A stretch of DNA of 64,000 nt from Acheta domesticus (taxonomy: Eukaryota; Arthropoda; Insecta; Orthoptera; Gryllidae): contig JAHLJT010008756.1 of the NCBI GenBank assembly GCA_031308135.1, positions 105,179,271-105,243,270 on the forward strand, read 5' to 3'. Within the stretch, counting starts at the first letter, position 1; every line of letters starts with the position of its first letter. Both the position numbers and the translations under genes were made by a program. The notes under the pieces are model-generated. The model was not told the DNA's origin and did not search any database. It worked only from the letters and a program-made list of their open reading frames with translations. Shown here in pieces: positions 33,371-45,099 of this stretch.

Positions 33371-34930
33371 TCTTTGCTTCCACTCCTTTTCTTCATCTTC
33401 TCTTGTCATTGTCCTTTAGTAGGCCGTAAGCACAGCAGTGTTCCATTTTCCCTGATACCTTCGTTCCATTTACGAAATGACCTGATGGAATTGCTCTCCA
33501 TGTTCGTCACTGCATCATAGTTGTCGAGAGAGGAGTGCTGGTGAGAATGTAGGAAATGGAGTTTAAGTGACATGTTGCAGCCTAATTGATAGTACTTTTC
33601 TGGAAAATTATTCACAATCGCAACGTACTTGTTGGCTCTTCAATTTCCCAAAAAGCCTTTCACATCGTCTTCAAATGGTTCCCTTGCTGCTTCTCATTGA
33701 GAACTTGATCAAAGTTTGTATCTTTACGAAAGTAATGTATCTGCGGGCCAATGAAGATACCTTATTTAATCTAAGCATAGCTGATCAGTGGAAATCCTCT
33801 CCACCTAGTTCCATCCCATTTACAAAGTTCTTCAGTATTCCCAGTTTTATGTGTAGAAGAGGCAAAACAATTTTGTTTCTTTCTACCAAAGGATCATGCT
33901 GGACACATTTCTCTCCAGGGCAAAGATTTTCTCTTGGGGATAAGACCTTTACGTTATAGTGAGATGACCTCGCCCGAGTGTTCCACTGACACAAGTCACA
34001 TGACCTTTAAGCCAACACAGATCTTTTACTGATGATCAGTGTACTTAATTGCTGTGAGAGTGATTTCTTATTTTCATAGGTTTCTTTTATATGGTCAAAA
34101 TGAACTATAGAACCTGAAGGGTAGGAATTTTGTAAAGCCTTTAAACTTAGATTTGAAGAATCTATGAATAGTCCTCAGTCCTTTGGATTGTACTACAAAT
34201 GTAAAGCCATTATAAAACCATGTTACAACAGGCAATAAGAGTATCCTCCTTTCTAAAGTACTGTCTGAAACATTTTTTGCTGAGTCCTGAACACAGGCAC
34301 TTTAACAATAGGTTGTAGAAGATTTCATTCTTGAGGCTTTGATGCCAGTAACTCTGTTTTGTCTTTGGTAGGTTCAAGTGTGTAAGTAAAACACTTGGTT
34401 GTGCTTGTCTAAAGCTTTGTAGCTCACGGAGTTCGTTTTCAGAGACAAAATCAGTATCCTGTGAAGATGAATGAGATGATTTCTCCTTTTAACAGTCTTC
34501 GTCTACATCAGACTGCTCAGTGTACAAGAACTCATCCGGGGAGAGTGGTACAAGCAGATGGGATCCATAAGTCGAATGGCTGATGGGATGTTGGGGGTAT
34601 TCTGCAGTCCGACGTTTTCTGGATATGCCATGCTGGAGGATGTCTCATGCAGAAAATGTAATCGTTTATGTAATTTGATCGTCCTCTTTAAATTATTGGG
34701 ACGGCAAACAGCATTGAACAATTTTTTTTGTTGAAATAAGCACATAGGTTCACAGCACATGTTTTGCATTTTGTATGTGGTGCACTGCATTGGTCCACAT
34801 CTCCTAATTGCATCCCAAAATAGGCGTGATATGCTGTCTTTGTGATCGGAGTAATTCGACGTCTCTGGGAACCAAATCTCTTAACACATGATAAAATTAT
34901 GAGAAGAGATTTGGCAATTGCATGGCATCC
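33370..34930 (-). pseudogene. Broken copy of a recurrent arthropod gene family of unknown function
   Basis: Reading the minus strand, the family's landmarks appear in order but in different frames. N-terminal QRRRITPITKTAYHAYFG, APHTKCKTCAVNLC and MLFAVP (34870-34690). Then NTPNIPSAIRL (about 34610-34580) and LNLPKTK (about 34370). NTRARSSHYNVKVLSP (about 33980-33935) and LLHIKLGILKNFVNGM (about 33845-33800). Near the end, LGCNMSLKLHFLHSHQ (33590-33535) and ERRYQGKWN (about 33470). I recall this order from uncharacterised multicopy proteins in insect and other invertebrate genomes: a Cys-rich N-terminus, 'YPN(I/L)PSAIRPVPH', 'PPLHIKLGLMKNFVKA' and 'LGCNMSLKIHFLHSHLDFF'. The multicopy nature suggests a transposon origin, but I know of no assigned function. 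At least five frameshifts or stops show it is dead. Confidence 0.75.
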
Positions 34931-34949
34931 AGAATTCTTCAACTGATAC

Positions 34950-35890
34950 AAACAAAAATTAATTTCAGAATAAATAGTATCTTACGTTTACGCACACATA
35001 CACTAAAAGAAACTCAGTATAATTCATTACCTGAAACAAGCTTAAGGAACTATATAGAGTTTCGAAAAATGCCCATAACCCATCACATCTGTGCTCAGAT
35101 GTGGCAACATTAACGTCTTTTAACTTACATGGGCTGTATCTAAGACCCAATAGCTAACTGAAAGTTTGAAACGCCATTGTCGGTTTCTCCATTATCGTAT
35201 GAATCAGAAAAGCTATTTTTAATCCGGAAAGATTTTCACTGTTGATCAGCGGTTTCAATAGCAAATGTCTGTAAGTATCCTGAAATACAAATACCTGATC
35301 TCAGGCGTCCTCTTTTATTTCTATTGGCCTGCAGTATGCACTCATGTGATGTTTTACTTCTTTCTTAGAAGTCACATGTTATTGTCCTTTATTTTTCATT
35401 CTGTTTTGTTCATTCTTTTGCCAGTTTTCACAATTACGCTTTCTTTTTCGACTTGGTTGGCATTTTGCTGGACTTCCCTTAATACATCGTGAAATATTAT
35501 TAATTTGAGAGTACAGACCGAAGAAATGATGCACCAAACTTGAAAAAAAATGTTTATATTAATTATACATTGCATAAAACGTTATAGTAAAAATATTATT
35601 TTAGAAGTTCTGGCAGTTACATTTCTAAATAAAAACACGCATTGGCTAAATAAAGTAATTAAGTGACAGCATTATTCTTCGATTACAATTTCTCTATACT
35701 TGGTGAGTTATGGGTGAGGGGCACTGTTAACTATGGGGAGCTTTTAGTTTCAAAAATACCTCTCTCCTAGCTCATCAAGTGGAGAGAAATTTTCATCGGA
35801 GGGTACCTTCCTTTAACCGCATTGGAAAACTAGTAGGCTATTTCTGATACCAGGTATTACACCACAGAAGTCATTTAATTAAAAGTGCCG
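34950..35890. other. Unassigned sequence
   Basis: Nothing recognised. Confidence 0.5.
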
Positions 35891-36537
35891 TATTGCACAA
35901 ACCTCAAATGAATCCTCTTCACTATAGGGTAATTCCATAACATAATTTGTATCCTTTATGTTCGCCTGTCTGTGGTCAACGTACGGTACGCTAGTGCGAA
36001 AACCTTTCAGATGATCTTCATGGTCGGTATTCCCTGATCGATCTGAACGAATCAAGGCTCTGCAACTTAGAAACGGATACAAGGGGGGGGTGGTACTTAC
36101 GTAAAACCATTACATTTTCCAAATTTTCTCAAAAATGGCTCAATATTCGTTTCATTAAACTTTGTCCTCGGAATAGCGTATGGGACGATTTTAAAGAATG
36201 GGCAGGTCTCATTTTTTTGAAATCTCTTATTTTTCGGAAGCTGCAAAAGATCAACATTTTTTCGGTGTCTTCCTAGAACTACAGTATTGAAAACGGATTT
36301 TTTTTCCTTAATGAAATCTGTTCTTAATAGATTGGTCTTGAACTAAGGCCCTTTCGAAAATACGTATAGTGTTACGTATTACGTAGTAAATAAGTAAATT
36401 TGTAGTTTTCGCGTAATTTTGCGTGAAGTGTAGGCAGTTTTAGACAGTTATTTTCTAAAAAAAAGTCTCCAAATTAGTTCTACAGATAGCACAACAACGC
36501 TTAAAAATGACAAGGTCTTATTTTCAAACTCTCTTCA
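35890..36537 (+). mobile_element. Short LR-related repeat, L end missing
   Basis: CTGTCTGTGGTCAACGTACG, GTATTCCCTGATCGATCTGA and AATTTTCTCAAAAATGGCTC follow the order of the short LR-related family. The first 250 or so bases of the consensus are absent. An L-end LR copy follows immediately at 36538. Confidence 0.65.
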
Positions 36538-36990
36538 CTTTTACTTTCTAGTATGCATACGTATATACGGAGTTATATAGTGGAAGTTATGTAATGCTGG
36601 GGAAAATCGATTTCGAGATTTCAACGGAAATACACCTTTTGGGGGCTCCTGATACCGAAAAAGTATGTTTTTTTAAACGTTAGATTGTCTGTCCGTCCAT
36701 CCGTCCGTCTCTGTCCGTCTGTGAGCACGACTACCCCCTAAACCATACGTAGGATTTTTTCCAAAATTAATATTCCCATGTCGTTCTGTCTTGACTCGAG
36801 GTGCTGTGATTTTGAAAAACTTCTTTCAAAATTTGGGGGTAGGCCTACTTTACATAAAGCGCCCCGTACATTTTCAATATTTTCTAAAAGATTCTCCAAA
36901 AGTTTTCTTTAAATTTCTTGTAATAATAGAGTAATATACACTTCTAAAGGTGGCATTCATCCGATTTCCACGGTTAACTCACGGTCAATT
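36538..36990 (+). mobile_element. LR element, L-end fragment
   Basis: Starts ACTTTTACTTTCTAGTATGC with a degraded hairpin (CATACGTATATACGG). It holds a CCGTCC-type tract (36692-36722), the CTAAACCATACGTAGGATTT motif and one body unit start (about 36897). Truncated on the right. Confidence 0.75.
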
Positions 36991-37363
36991 TCACAGGCTT
37001 CCAATATCCCTTGTTTTGCAAGAGTGCCGCTTGGTAACACAACGAAGAATGAAGGCTACTCTGTAGGAAACAAGGATCTCCGTGAACGGATGAGGTAAAT
37101 CAGAGTAACAACTATTCCCATTGCAGTGACTCTGACAGTGAGGTTCTAAGGTTTGAGGCCCGACGGATTTTCTACACTAGAAAGCTTGGTCATTTTCAAC
37201 CTCTGACTGGAGGAGAATTCTAGCAGTCGGCTATTCTGAACGGTGGTTTTCCGTTGTTTCTCCGAACAATACCAGCTGAATGCCGGAGCAGAGTGTTATA
37301 ATGATTGGGCCACGGACAGCGGCACGTTTGCTTCCCCAACCTTGTCGCATCTTCTCCTCTTAC

Positions 37364-37385
37364 TCACACACACACACACACACCC

Positions 37386-37428
<43 letters not shown>
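37364..37428 (+). repeat. (AC)n microsatellite
   Basis: About 65 bases of AC with a CCC interruption. It produces three overlapping His/Thr-repeat ORFs, which are artefacts. Confidence 0.95.
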
Positions 37429-37429
<1 letters not shown>

Positions 37430-38090
37430 CAAGCACTATTATTTATGTCGGGAAACGAGTCAGCAGCGTGGAGCTTGTCTCGGCTCGGGCGTTCCGCCAC
37501 TGGTGGCGATACGTGGAAGCGGAAAGCTGACGAGTAGAACGTCGCAGAATTTCACGTTCTAGCGGGAAAACACCACACAGAATATAACGTGCACTACACT
37601 TATGGGAGTAATGACTATTTTAGTTGACGCGCTCGAAAACAAAATACACAGTTGATCCGTATGTGACAAAGAGCTCGGAGGAAAGTGGCAAGAACGCATG
37701 CATGATATAAGACAAAGTAGTAAGAAGTGGAACGATGAAGAATGTTAGTGACACGACAGGGAAAACTGTACCCAAGAACAAACAATGCCCTGTGTGTCGA
37801 TCCTCAGTTGCGAACACCATACGTTAAAGGATGATGAGAACCATGCAATATATTTTTGACTTTTCAAAGTCAAGGACTTTGACACATTCAGAATGGATAT
37901 CTTTAATGTCGTCAATTCAAGAAAGTAATACAGTAAAACTCAAATAATGTTCGAGTAATCACAAAACTAATCACACGATAGATTGTTGAAAAAATCTTAC
38001 TTTTAGGGCTGTGTATCATCTGTAAAATACTTCTAGAATTGCTGAATCATATTTTACCAAATAAACACGTTTGTTATCTTGAAAAAACAA
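37430..38090. other. Unassigned sequence
   Basis: Nothing recognised. Confidence 0.5.
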
Positions 38091-38096
38091 GGAAAC

Positions 38097-38600
38097 AAGT
38101 GTTCCTACAGAATGGCACAGATTATCCCGTATTAGTTTTCTACTTCTTTTAGTCTCGGCTAGCTATTCGGGCTTGTGACATACTCTTGCCAGCTGCCATC
38201 CATCGCCGACAAAAGTACATTTTATTGGTTTTCATAAATTTTCTGCTTCCTAATAGAAGAACGGAAATATTATTTTAAGAATATTAAAGAACAGTAAAAC
38301 CTCGTCCTAAATGACAATATTCTTTAAAACATTTGGAGCTGTTTGTAAGAAAATGGCTTTTAAACGCTACTGTAAATGCGAAATTTGAAGTTCTTTTTCA
38401 CAGAAAATTTTTAAGTTATCGAAAAACTTTATTAGGATTCATTTGAAGCACTCACATATACAATAGTGTTCACCAATTGCTGGAAATGTGAATATTAACG
38501 GGGTGAGAGATCTTTCAAAAAAATCCATTTGTGTAATTTAAAAAAACAAATAATACCCAACTAGCGGGGCTAGTTTTGACAATTTTAATTTGTTTAAATT
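38097..38600 (-). mobile_element. LR element, R-end fragment, inverted
   Basis: GTGTTCCTACAGAATGGCAC, then CTCTTGCCAGCTGCCATCCA and AAAACCTCGTCCTAAATGAC. It runs about 500 bases from the R terminus into the body. Confidence 0.75.
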
Positions 38601-38604
38601 TTGA

Positions 38605-39290
38605 AGGTGTACGAACTATAATTTAAAACATAATAAATGGAACAAATAGAATGGCTCTTTGTATACATTTTCATATTATTGTATTTAAAATGCATAATGT
38701 TTTTAATGATGTATACACAATTTTATGCAGCAGTGCACTTCCCTCTACGGGGCAAGTTGTGACTGGACTGGGGCATATTGCTGACACATGTAAAAGAAAC
38801 TAGAATATTGTTATATTCAAATCTAACAAAAGTCTCTACAATACTGATTCTTATATATGATAACTTTGATTTAATCTTAAATTTTTTCAACATTCAAATG
38901 GCAGTGAATATAAACATAATGTACTGCATTTTTAGTACAGTTTACATTACTCCATTTCTTACAAGTTATACACTGCACTATGTTATCTCAACGGTTTGAT
39001 GTTTGAAACGGTTCTAAACAAACAAGGCATATACACTCTTCCTCATCTTCGAAGCTTTCGGATGTCTTTTTTCGACATATTAGATCTAAAACTTTGCTTA
39101 TAAACCTAACTATTTAACAAGCTTCTTTTTTGTTTTTCCTTCTTTTTTAGTAAAGATCTTTCTGTAATCTTCATTTTTGCTGTAATCGAGTTCCTTCTTT
39201 AAAACGAGTGCTAGTTAAAATGGCAGATTTCATGCGGTTATTCCTCGAGGACCTACTTTAGGAATTGTTCTGATTTCCAAAGGGCTAACC
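38605..39290. other. Unassigned AT-rich sequence
   Basis: Nothing recognised. Confidence 0.5.
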
Positions 39291-39298
39291 GCTGATGT

Positions 39299-39430
39299 GG
39301 GTAACCCATATTGTTGTGACTCGAAAACTCAGAAATCAGGAAAAAGAAAATAGTTATTACAATGTTTATTACCATTATTACCATTTGGACGTGGCCACTT
39401 GCCACGTCCAAAGAAACAATATGGGTACAA
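39299..39430. repeat. Nested inverted repeat with a perfect 11-bp hairpin
   Basis: The inner stem TTGGACGTGGC (39385-39395) and GCCACGTCCAA (39401-39411) is perfect around a 5-base loop. An outer pair, GTAACCCATATTGTT near 39300 and AACAATATGGGTAC near 39415, brackets it asymmetrically. It may be the end of a small element; no further copies were noticed. Confidence 0.75.
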
Positions 39431-39569
39431 TACCAGGTCGTCAGATATCCAGTAGATATCATACACGAGGCAAGTCACAAATCAACCAACCGAAATACAA
39501 TACAGTGAAAGCCGAGTCGTTATACAAGGTACAAAGAATTCTCCCAACTCGGTAATCTCGCTCGCTCGT

Positions 39570-39800
39570 AATCACAATGCTGCCGCCCGCGTCCAGCGCA
39601 CCGCTTATCAGTCGCACAGTCTTCTCCCCTCTCCTTCGCCGGGCCAAGAGGAAAAGAGGGGAAGCGCACCCTCCCTTCGATACACTGGCGTCGGCTACGC
39701 GGTTCCGCACCGCTGCGCCCGTGGTTGCCTCCATCGGTGGACGGATTGACGTCAGCCTGCCCCCGGCGAGCCTTTTCTGCAGTGGCGGTCTTTTCAATCA
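39570..39800. promoter_or_regulatory. Small GC/CpG-rich island
   Basis: About 230 bases rich in GC and CpG inside AT-rich DNA. ORFs on both strands overlap and show no family motif. Possible promoter or untranslated first exon. Confidence 0.4.
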
Positions 39801-39939
39801 CTTTGACCGCCACGACACGTATTCTGCAACAGAAACAGCAATGTTGTCTTCTCTGTCATTACCAAATAATATTGGAGCAAGAAGTGACACCCACACAACG
39901 TGCCCCTTAGAACCTGTCACAACTAACCCCGAATGATAC

Positions 39940-40440
39940 TAATATGAATTTCCGTTTTTATTTCATGTTATTTTGCCATTCATTTAACCAGAAACACATC
40001 AAATTATAGCTAAAAAAGTAAGTTTTTCAATGATACTATGTTGTTGAATATACCTCCGATTTATTGTCGCTAAGATTGATTGGAACAATCCGATAGATTT
40101 TTACTTTACTACGTGTAAAACACAAAATGTTCTTAAACCAGCAAATCAAGCGACGGTTCCTGCAGCAACTCAAAGAGCAGACTCAGGAAAAGGTTTGAAA
40201 CGTGCATGTAAACTATCAGTAGCTGAGATCTATTGGATCGGTCGGTAAACACGATATCACAACTTGCCCCTGTCACAACTAGCCCCGATCTTCCCTACCA
40301 GCAAGTTATTTTAACGTCTGGAAAATAATTGTGGTTGGCCGTTGATTAGTTTTTTGTGTTTCTATTTCAAAGTTATCAGCTCATTGTGACCCATATATAT
40401 TTTTTGTGGGCTTATGGTGTTTCGGTGGAGGTATTTCGCC
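39940..40440. other. Unassigned sequence
   Basis: Nothing recognised. Confidence 0.5.
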
Positions 40441-40449
40441 ATTAAAGCT

Positions 40450-40472
40450 CGTCCCTGCAGGGAGCAGGGACG
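40450..40472. other. Perfect 9-bp hairpin
   Basis: CGTCCCTGC, a 5-base loop, and GCAGGGACG. Significance unknown. Confidence 0.6.
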
Positions 40473-40974
40473 TGCCGAGCTTCGATCCCTGTTCAATCCT
40501 TGAGGAATTTGTGATGGCCAAGGAGGCCCTGTGGCACATTTACCCGGTGGTCTCCGGTTTTCCCTGCCGCTCAATCCACAATTGCTCCATCATTCACTTC
40601 ACTATCGCTATCTTCTCATTACATCATTCTTACCCGTCAGTGACTGGAGCAAGTGAGTGCTCCTAAACCTAATTAGTAAATGAAAATGTAAGGATCAGTC
40701 CCAAGGAGTGGGGGATAATAAGAAGAGAAGCATCCCTCTGTCCGAGAGTGGCGTTTATCGAAGTAAAAACCAAATTATCGAGTTAAATCTCCTGTTTAAT
40801 CTCACTAATAAATTGGTATTTCCATTGTTGAACGTACATAATTTCAATCTAACGAACCGTGCGAAAAAGTTGCTATCTTCTCTTTTCAATTTGTGGTTTG
40901 GGAACCACGTACAACCACGACAAAGGCGACCTTCGGAATTACATTTTGTGAGTAGGCATTCCTATTAATTTCTC

Positions 40975-41710
40975 ACCCTTACTTCGTAAGATGAGAAAGT
41001 ATTGTAATCGTGCGCCGGAAACGACGATTTTTCAGCATAAAAACTTATTTCCGGCCCTGGTAACGATAAAATGGATAAATCCTGTTCCTGTGTATAGTAA
41101 ATTATTTCCTGAAACACCTGTGCCGTACCCACATTCCTATGTTTTGTAGGTCCTTGATACCGAACAATCAATTGTCGTCAAAACGTCTCTGTCGGTTCGT
41201 TCGTTCGTCCTTCCATCTATGGTCAACCCTAGCGCCTAAACCGTTCAGCCGATGTTCTCCAAAATTGGTATTTCCCGATCGATCTGACCGAACTCGCGGC
41301 TTTGGGAGTTTCACACTGATATTTTGACTGTTGAAAAAATTTAACATGAAGCCTCAAAAACATTTTCAAAATTTTCTCAAAAACGACACCTATTTTTCTT
41401 ATTAATCTTTGTCCTCGGATAGCGTAAAGGATGGTGCATATCTTATGTTTGTTAAAATTCCTGATTTTTCGAAAATTTTAAAAGAGCGTTTTATGGGGGA
41501 TGTCATGTTACAACTACAATATTGAAGACAGGATTTTTCCTTACTGTAATCTGTTCTTTACAGACATATCTTGAAATAAGGTCGAATTTAACTTTTTCAA
41601 AAGCATTAGTAGTTTTCATGTATTTTTGTCCGAAATTTTGGCAATTTTAATGTTTTTTAAACAATTTTGTTTTCGAAAACCCTCTAATTTTTTTCTTTCG
41701 ATTTTTTCCT
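40975..41710 (+). mobile_element. Short LR-related repeat, complete L end
   Basis: Opens CTTACTTCGTAAGATGAGAA, whose first 13 bases form a small hairpin (CTTAC/GTAAG). Then GATAAAATGGATAAATCCTG, CTTGATACCGAACAATCAAT, AACCCTAGCGCCTAAACCGT and TTCCCGATCGATCTGACCGA. It is the best copy of this subfamily here. No ORF of note. Confidence 0.75.
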
Positions 41711-41939
41711 CATACGTGTCATACGACCGTAAAAAAATATGGTTAGTCCCATATTTTACCACATAATAAAGGAAATGGATATTAAGAAACCATTTGCAGT
41801 TAAGTGAGCTTTTTTCGTGTCTAGTGGAACGAGGCAAAGAGAATCTCGAAGGAAAATAAATTGTATCGTTTGTAATAAAGAAATAAAAATGAAAATATAT
41901 TTTTCAACTAAGGAAACATTTCGTTCGAAATCAGTTTAC

Positions 41940-42310
41940 GACACGACGCCTTCCGAATTGCGAAGGGCAAAGGGGGCGGAGGTCGGAAGGCAGGCGTGTG
42001 CCAGTCTCCGTGCACGACGCGACGCGACGTTTCGTGTGCCGGGGCAGGCAGCTGTTCGTGTTGCGACGCGAGCGCGGCAGGCGCAATTAGGCCGCCCGCT
42101 AGACAAACAGCTTACCCAACCGCCCGCCTGCCCTTTCCTGCCGGCGCGGCGCGGCGGCGGCGGGCGCGGTGTGTCGCCGCTGCGGACAGCGCGGGGAACC
42201 GCCACCTGACGCGCGAGCCTGGAAAGCGCCGCGCCGGCACGCCCCCGGGCTGGGTCGTGCGCCGCCGCTGTGGGCCGGAGCAACCTTTTTCTGGGGAGCC
42301 GAAATCCCGG
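41940..42310. promoter_or_regulatory. CpG-rich island
   Basis: Dense GC and CpG, with overlapping Arg/Ala/Pro-rich ORFs on both strands that are low-complexity readings. A possible promoter or first exon; direction unknown. Confidence 0.5.
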
Positions 42311-42357
42311 ATGCGATGCATGGTAGACTTCGCAGAATTATCAGGGTAACCAATGAA

Positions 42358-42520
42358 CCTGGAATCCTTGAAAATCCGGGGAAAAACCTGAATTTGAGAA
42401 AATCTGGAAGAACCGGCAAAAAACGGGAATTTCAGAATACCTGCAAGAACCTGGACAAAACTGGGAATTTGAAAAAACCTGGAAGAACCGGGGGGGGGAC
42501 GGGAATTTGATTTGAAAACC
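42358..42520 (+). repeat. Imperfect tandem repeat, unit about 36-39 bp
   Basis: About four diverged copies of a unit with GGGAATTTGAAAAAACCTGG and AAGAACCGG. It includes a G run at 42490-42498. It lies directly after the CpG island. Confidence 0.75.
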
Positions 42521-42524
42521 GTAA

Positions 42525-44130
42525 TTTTTCGTTATTTGCAGATTCATCCCAACACTTAGCACAAATTCACATACGTCATCGTATTCAGTAAAGTGTTTGA
42601 TTATGGAGAGAGAAAATCGAAATACGTGTGAGAAGTACCACACGGCATGGGAAGTATCCTGCGGATGTCAAAATTCCATCGCAGCAGTTGCCGACGAAAA
42701 GATGAAAATGTCTTGTAGTACAAAAGCGTGAAGCTATCAAGTATTGCTGCATGAGCGTTAGAGGCTTATTGCTATTCGAAGGATATTCCAGATGCGGTTC
42801 TGTTCTAAAATCTTCAGGGATAGTGTCTTCGACATTCTGCAATAATTGCTTCATAACAGTTCAGCCAATCACCTCCAGAGAATCGTGGGGTGGTAGCGGT
42901 AAACCGAACAGCCACTGTAGTTTTTTCTCCACAGGTGTCAAATACATGTGGTGTCACGATAAAGATGTTTCGGAAAAATTAACTTTGATTCTCTCATAAA
43001 TTTATAATGCTGTTATACAAAAAAATAACACCCAACTCGTGTATAAAGTTGCTTTATTACATTCATACAAAATTGGAAACTCACTTCTGACGCTCGCTTT
43101 CAAAACGTGTGCTCATGCAATAAAACTTAACATTATAACCCAGTATCTTAAAATAGTAGTATTGCGCCATCATTTTCAATGTCCCCACACCACATTAAAA
43201 AATCCAAGACTTTTTCTCTCTGTTAATTCTATTGTCAGGTCTCCAATGCGAATTTCATATCTTGCAATGCCTATCTATACATCATATTGATCTCAAACAC
43301 CTTGTGGGTTTACTTCTTTTTAACTAACTTAACATATGTTCACACACGAGCTTAGAGTAATCGTCGTTTTTAGGGAAACAATTATTACCTGGTAAAATTC
43401 GAACAATTTTTAAATTAAACAATTATTACCTAGTAAATATGTTCTTCATAGTCATCTTCTGACCCTTTTTTATAGCAAAAGCAGTCTTCGAAAAGGATCA
43501 TTTTCGTCTCTGTCACTGAACATTGACGTAATGGCAATTTTTCACATCCCTTCGTAGAAGATGGTATTTCTAAGTGTCTTAGAAGAAAATATTATGTTTT
43601 CAAAGTATTCAATCTTAGTAAAAGTAGTTAGACATTGTTAGTATTGCCATTACAGTTGCCCGTATTTCCAACGGCGAATGGCAACAGTTCCTCTCAGTTG
43701 CAAAAATGGCAATGGCACTTGACATTCTGTTTTGACGCCTACGACGATAATGTCGCATTCTGCTTATAAATGAATCAAAGAAAACTAAAACGTTTGTTAT
43801 CCAGGGGCCCCAGCTTTTGGAGAAATGAAAAAGAAAAAAAAACTAATTTGTGTAAAAATGTAATGTGTTTTATTCACATCAAAAAAATATGTTTATTGTT
43901 ACGTTCTTAACGTGATCCTAATGGTATTTTTGATTTAGAGTTTATGAATACATCATAATGTTAATTAAAGTGTTGCGGACCTTGGAACCTTTTAGTATGC
44001 CATTGGTGTTTCAATATTGAAGTACGCATACTTTAAAAAATTACTTATGCTTGTCGACAAAATCAATAAAAGTATTTAAATGGAAAAGAAAAAATAATTA
44101 TTCTTAAAAGTGTTGCCAACTTTTCTACTA
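42525..44130. other. Unassigned sequence
   Basis: No confident gene. The minus strand from about 42980 to 42600 stays mostly open and reads EKKLQWLFGLPLPPHDSLEV then EDTIPEDFRTEPHLEYPSNS, with two stops. It has a protein-like look, but I do not recognise the family. Confidence 0.4.
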
Positions 44131-44138
44131 TATGAAAA

Positions 44139-44408
44139 TTAATTGTAATTTACAAGGAAAAGGTCTCTTCCTCTCCACTTCACAGCTCTTCCACATTCAC
44201 AACACGTTTTCTCATAACCACTGTCCCGACGTGCAACTAATGCAGGAACAAACTGCCCTTCATGGTTTAAATATTCTGCTCCCTTAATTCTAGCCATCTT
44301 GATTTTATTCTTTTTCCACTCACTTTCATTTTTTCTCTTACGACCTGAAACGTGTTCTTCTTCCATACTATTATTGTTGAAATACCACACAAAATGCATA
44401 AACTTCAA
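44139..44408 (-). pseudogene. Fragment resembling a recurrent insect gene family
   Basis: 89 codons. After MEEEHVSGRKRKN come SEWKKNKIKMARIKGAEYLN and HEGQFVPA, then CCECGRA. A basic start with 'W+KN..K..R..G..Y....G..V.A' followed by a Cys-rich stretch is a pattern I recall from multicopy uncharacterised insect proteins. Only the N-terminal part is present and the frame ends soon after the first cysteines. It is probably a transposon-associated fragment. Uncertain. Confidence 0.4.
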
Positions 44409-45001
44409 CTTGATTGCGAACTAAAATTTCGAAAATACGCACTTTAAACCCAACCTGCTTTACAACGAAAGGAGACGATGAAAGTGACACAATTAAGTGG
44501 ACAAGGCAGATAGAGAAAAAGAAAAATGAACGTCAAAGATATCAGTTATCTGCGAAAACTCCACCAACTGAGCAAATAAAAAGGTTCTAAGTCCCGGACA
44601 ACGAAAGTTCTTAGTTGTCACTAAGAGTAGAAAGTCTCCTTACAGACATCACAGAAGTCCAGACATCGAATCTTTATGCATGAAATGATGTATTTATGTG
44701 TTAAGAATCGTTTCCCATTTACTCAAAACCCCAAAAAATGTGACAACAAATCTTTTTGTTTGCTCCGATTCAAATGTGTTCGAGACATGTGCTTGCGCAA
44801 CTCAGTACGCACTGGGATGCAGTCAGTGGTTGCTATAATGGGGTTCCGGCATCTCGTACATGCTGACGAGTACCGTCGCTTTACAATAATACAACTCTTA
44901 GACCGAATTAAAATTTGAAATCATGGAATTGGAAATTCGCTCTTCACGCGTGTAGGCTTGATAAGTTGCTGATGGTTAAGAAAAAAAGATTCTATGGTGA
45001 T

Positions 45002-45096
45002 ACGGATACGATAGCTCAGCGACAACATTGTTGCCTGTGTCGCATCGTTGACCGAAAAGGTCCTAGGGTTCGAGTCTCGACGTTGGCGAACTTTTT
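45002..45096 (+). repeat. tRNA-derived SINE head or tRNA pseudogene
   Basis: TAGCTCAGCGAC at 45012-45023 fits the RNA polymerase III A box, and GGTTCGAGTCT at 45067-45077 fits the B box. Their spacing is 55 bases, somewhat long for a normal tRNA. A TTTTT terminator follows at 45092-45096. The anticodon and T stems do not pair well, so I do not call a functional tRNA. Confidence 0.5.
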
Positions 45097-45099
45097 CAC

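Noticed and set aside
37243..37562. Three overlapping ORFs with His/Thr repeats
   Set aside because: All are frames of the same (AC)n microsatellite.
43440..43560. Minus-strand acidic stretch resembling an exon end
   Set aside because: Keeping a protein-like reading needs a frameshift within 20 codons; no splice sites support it.
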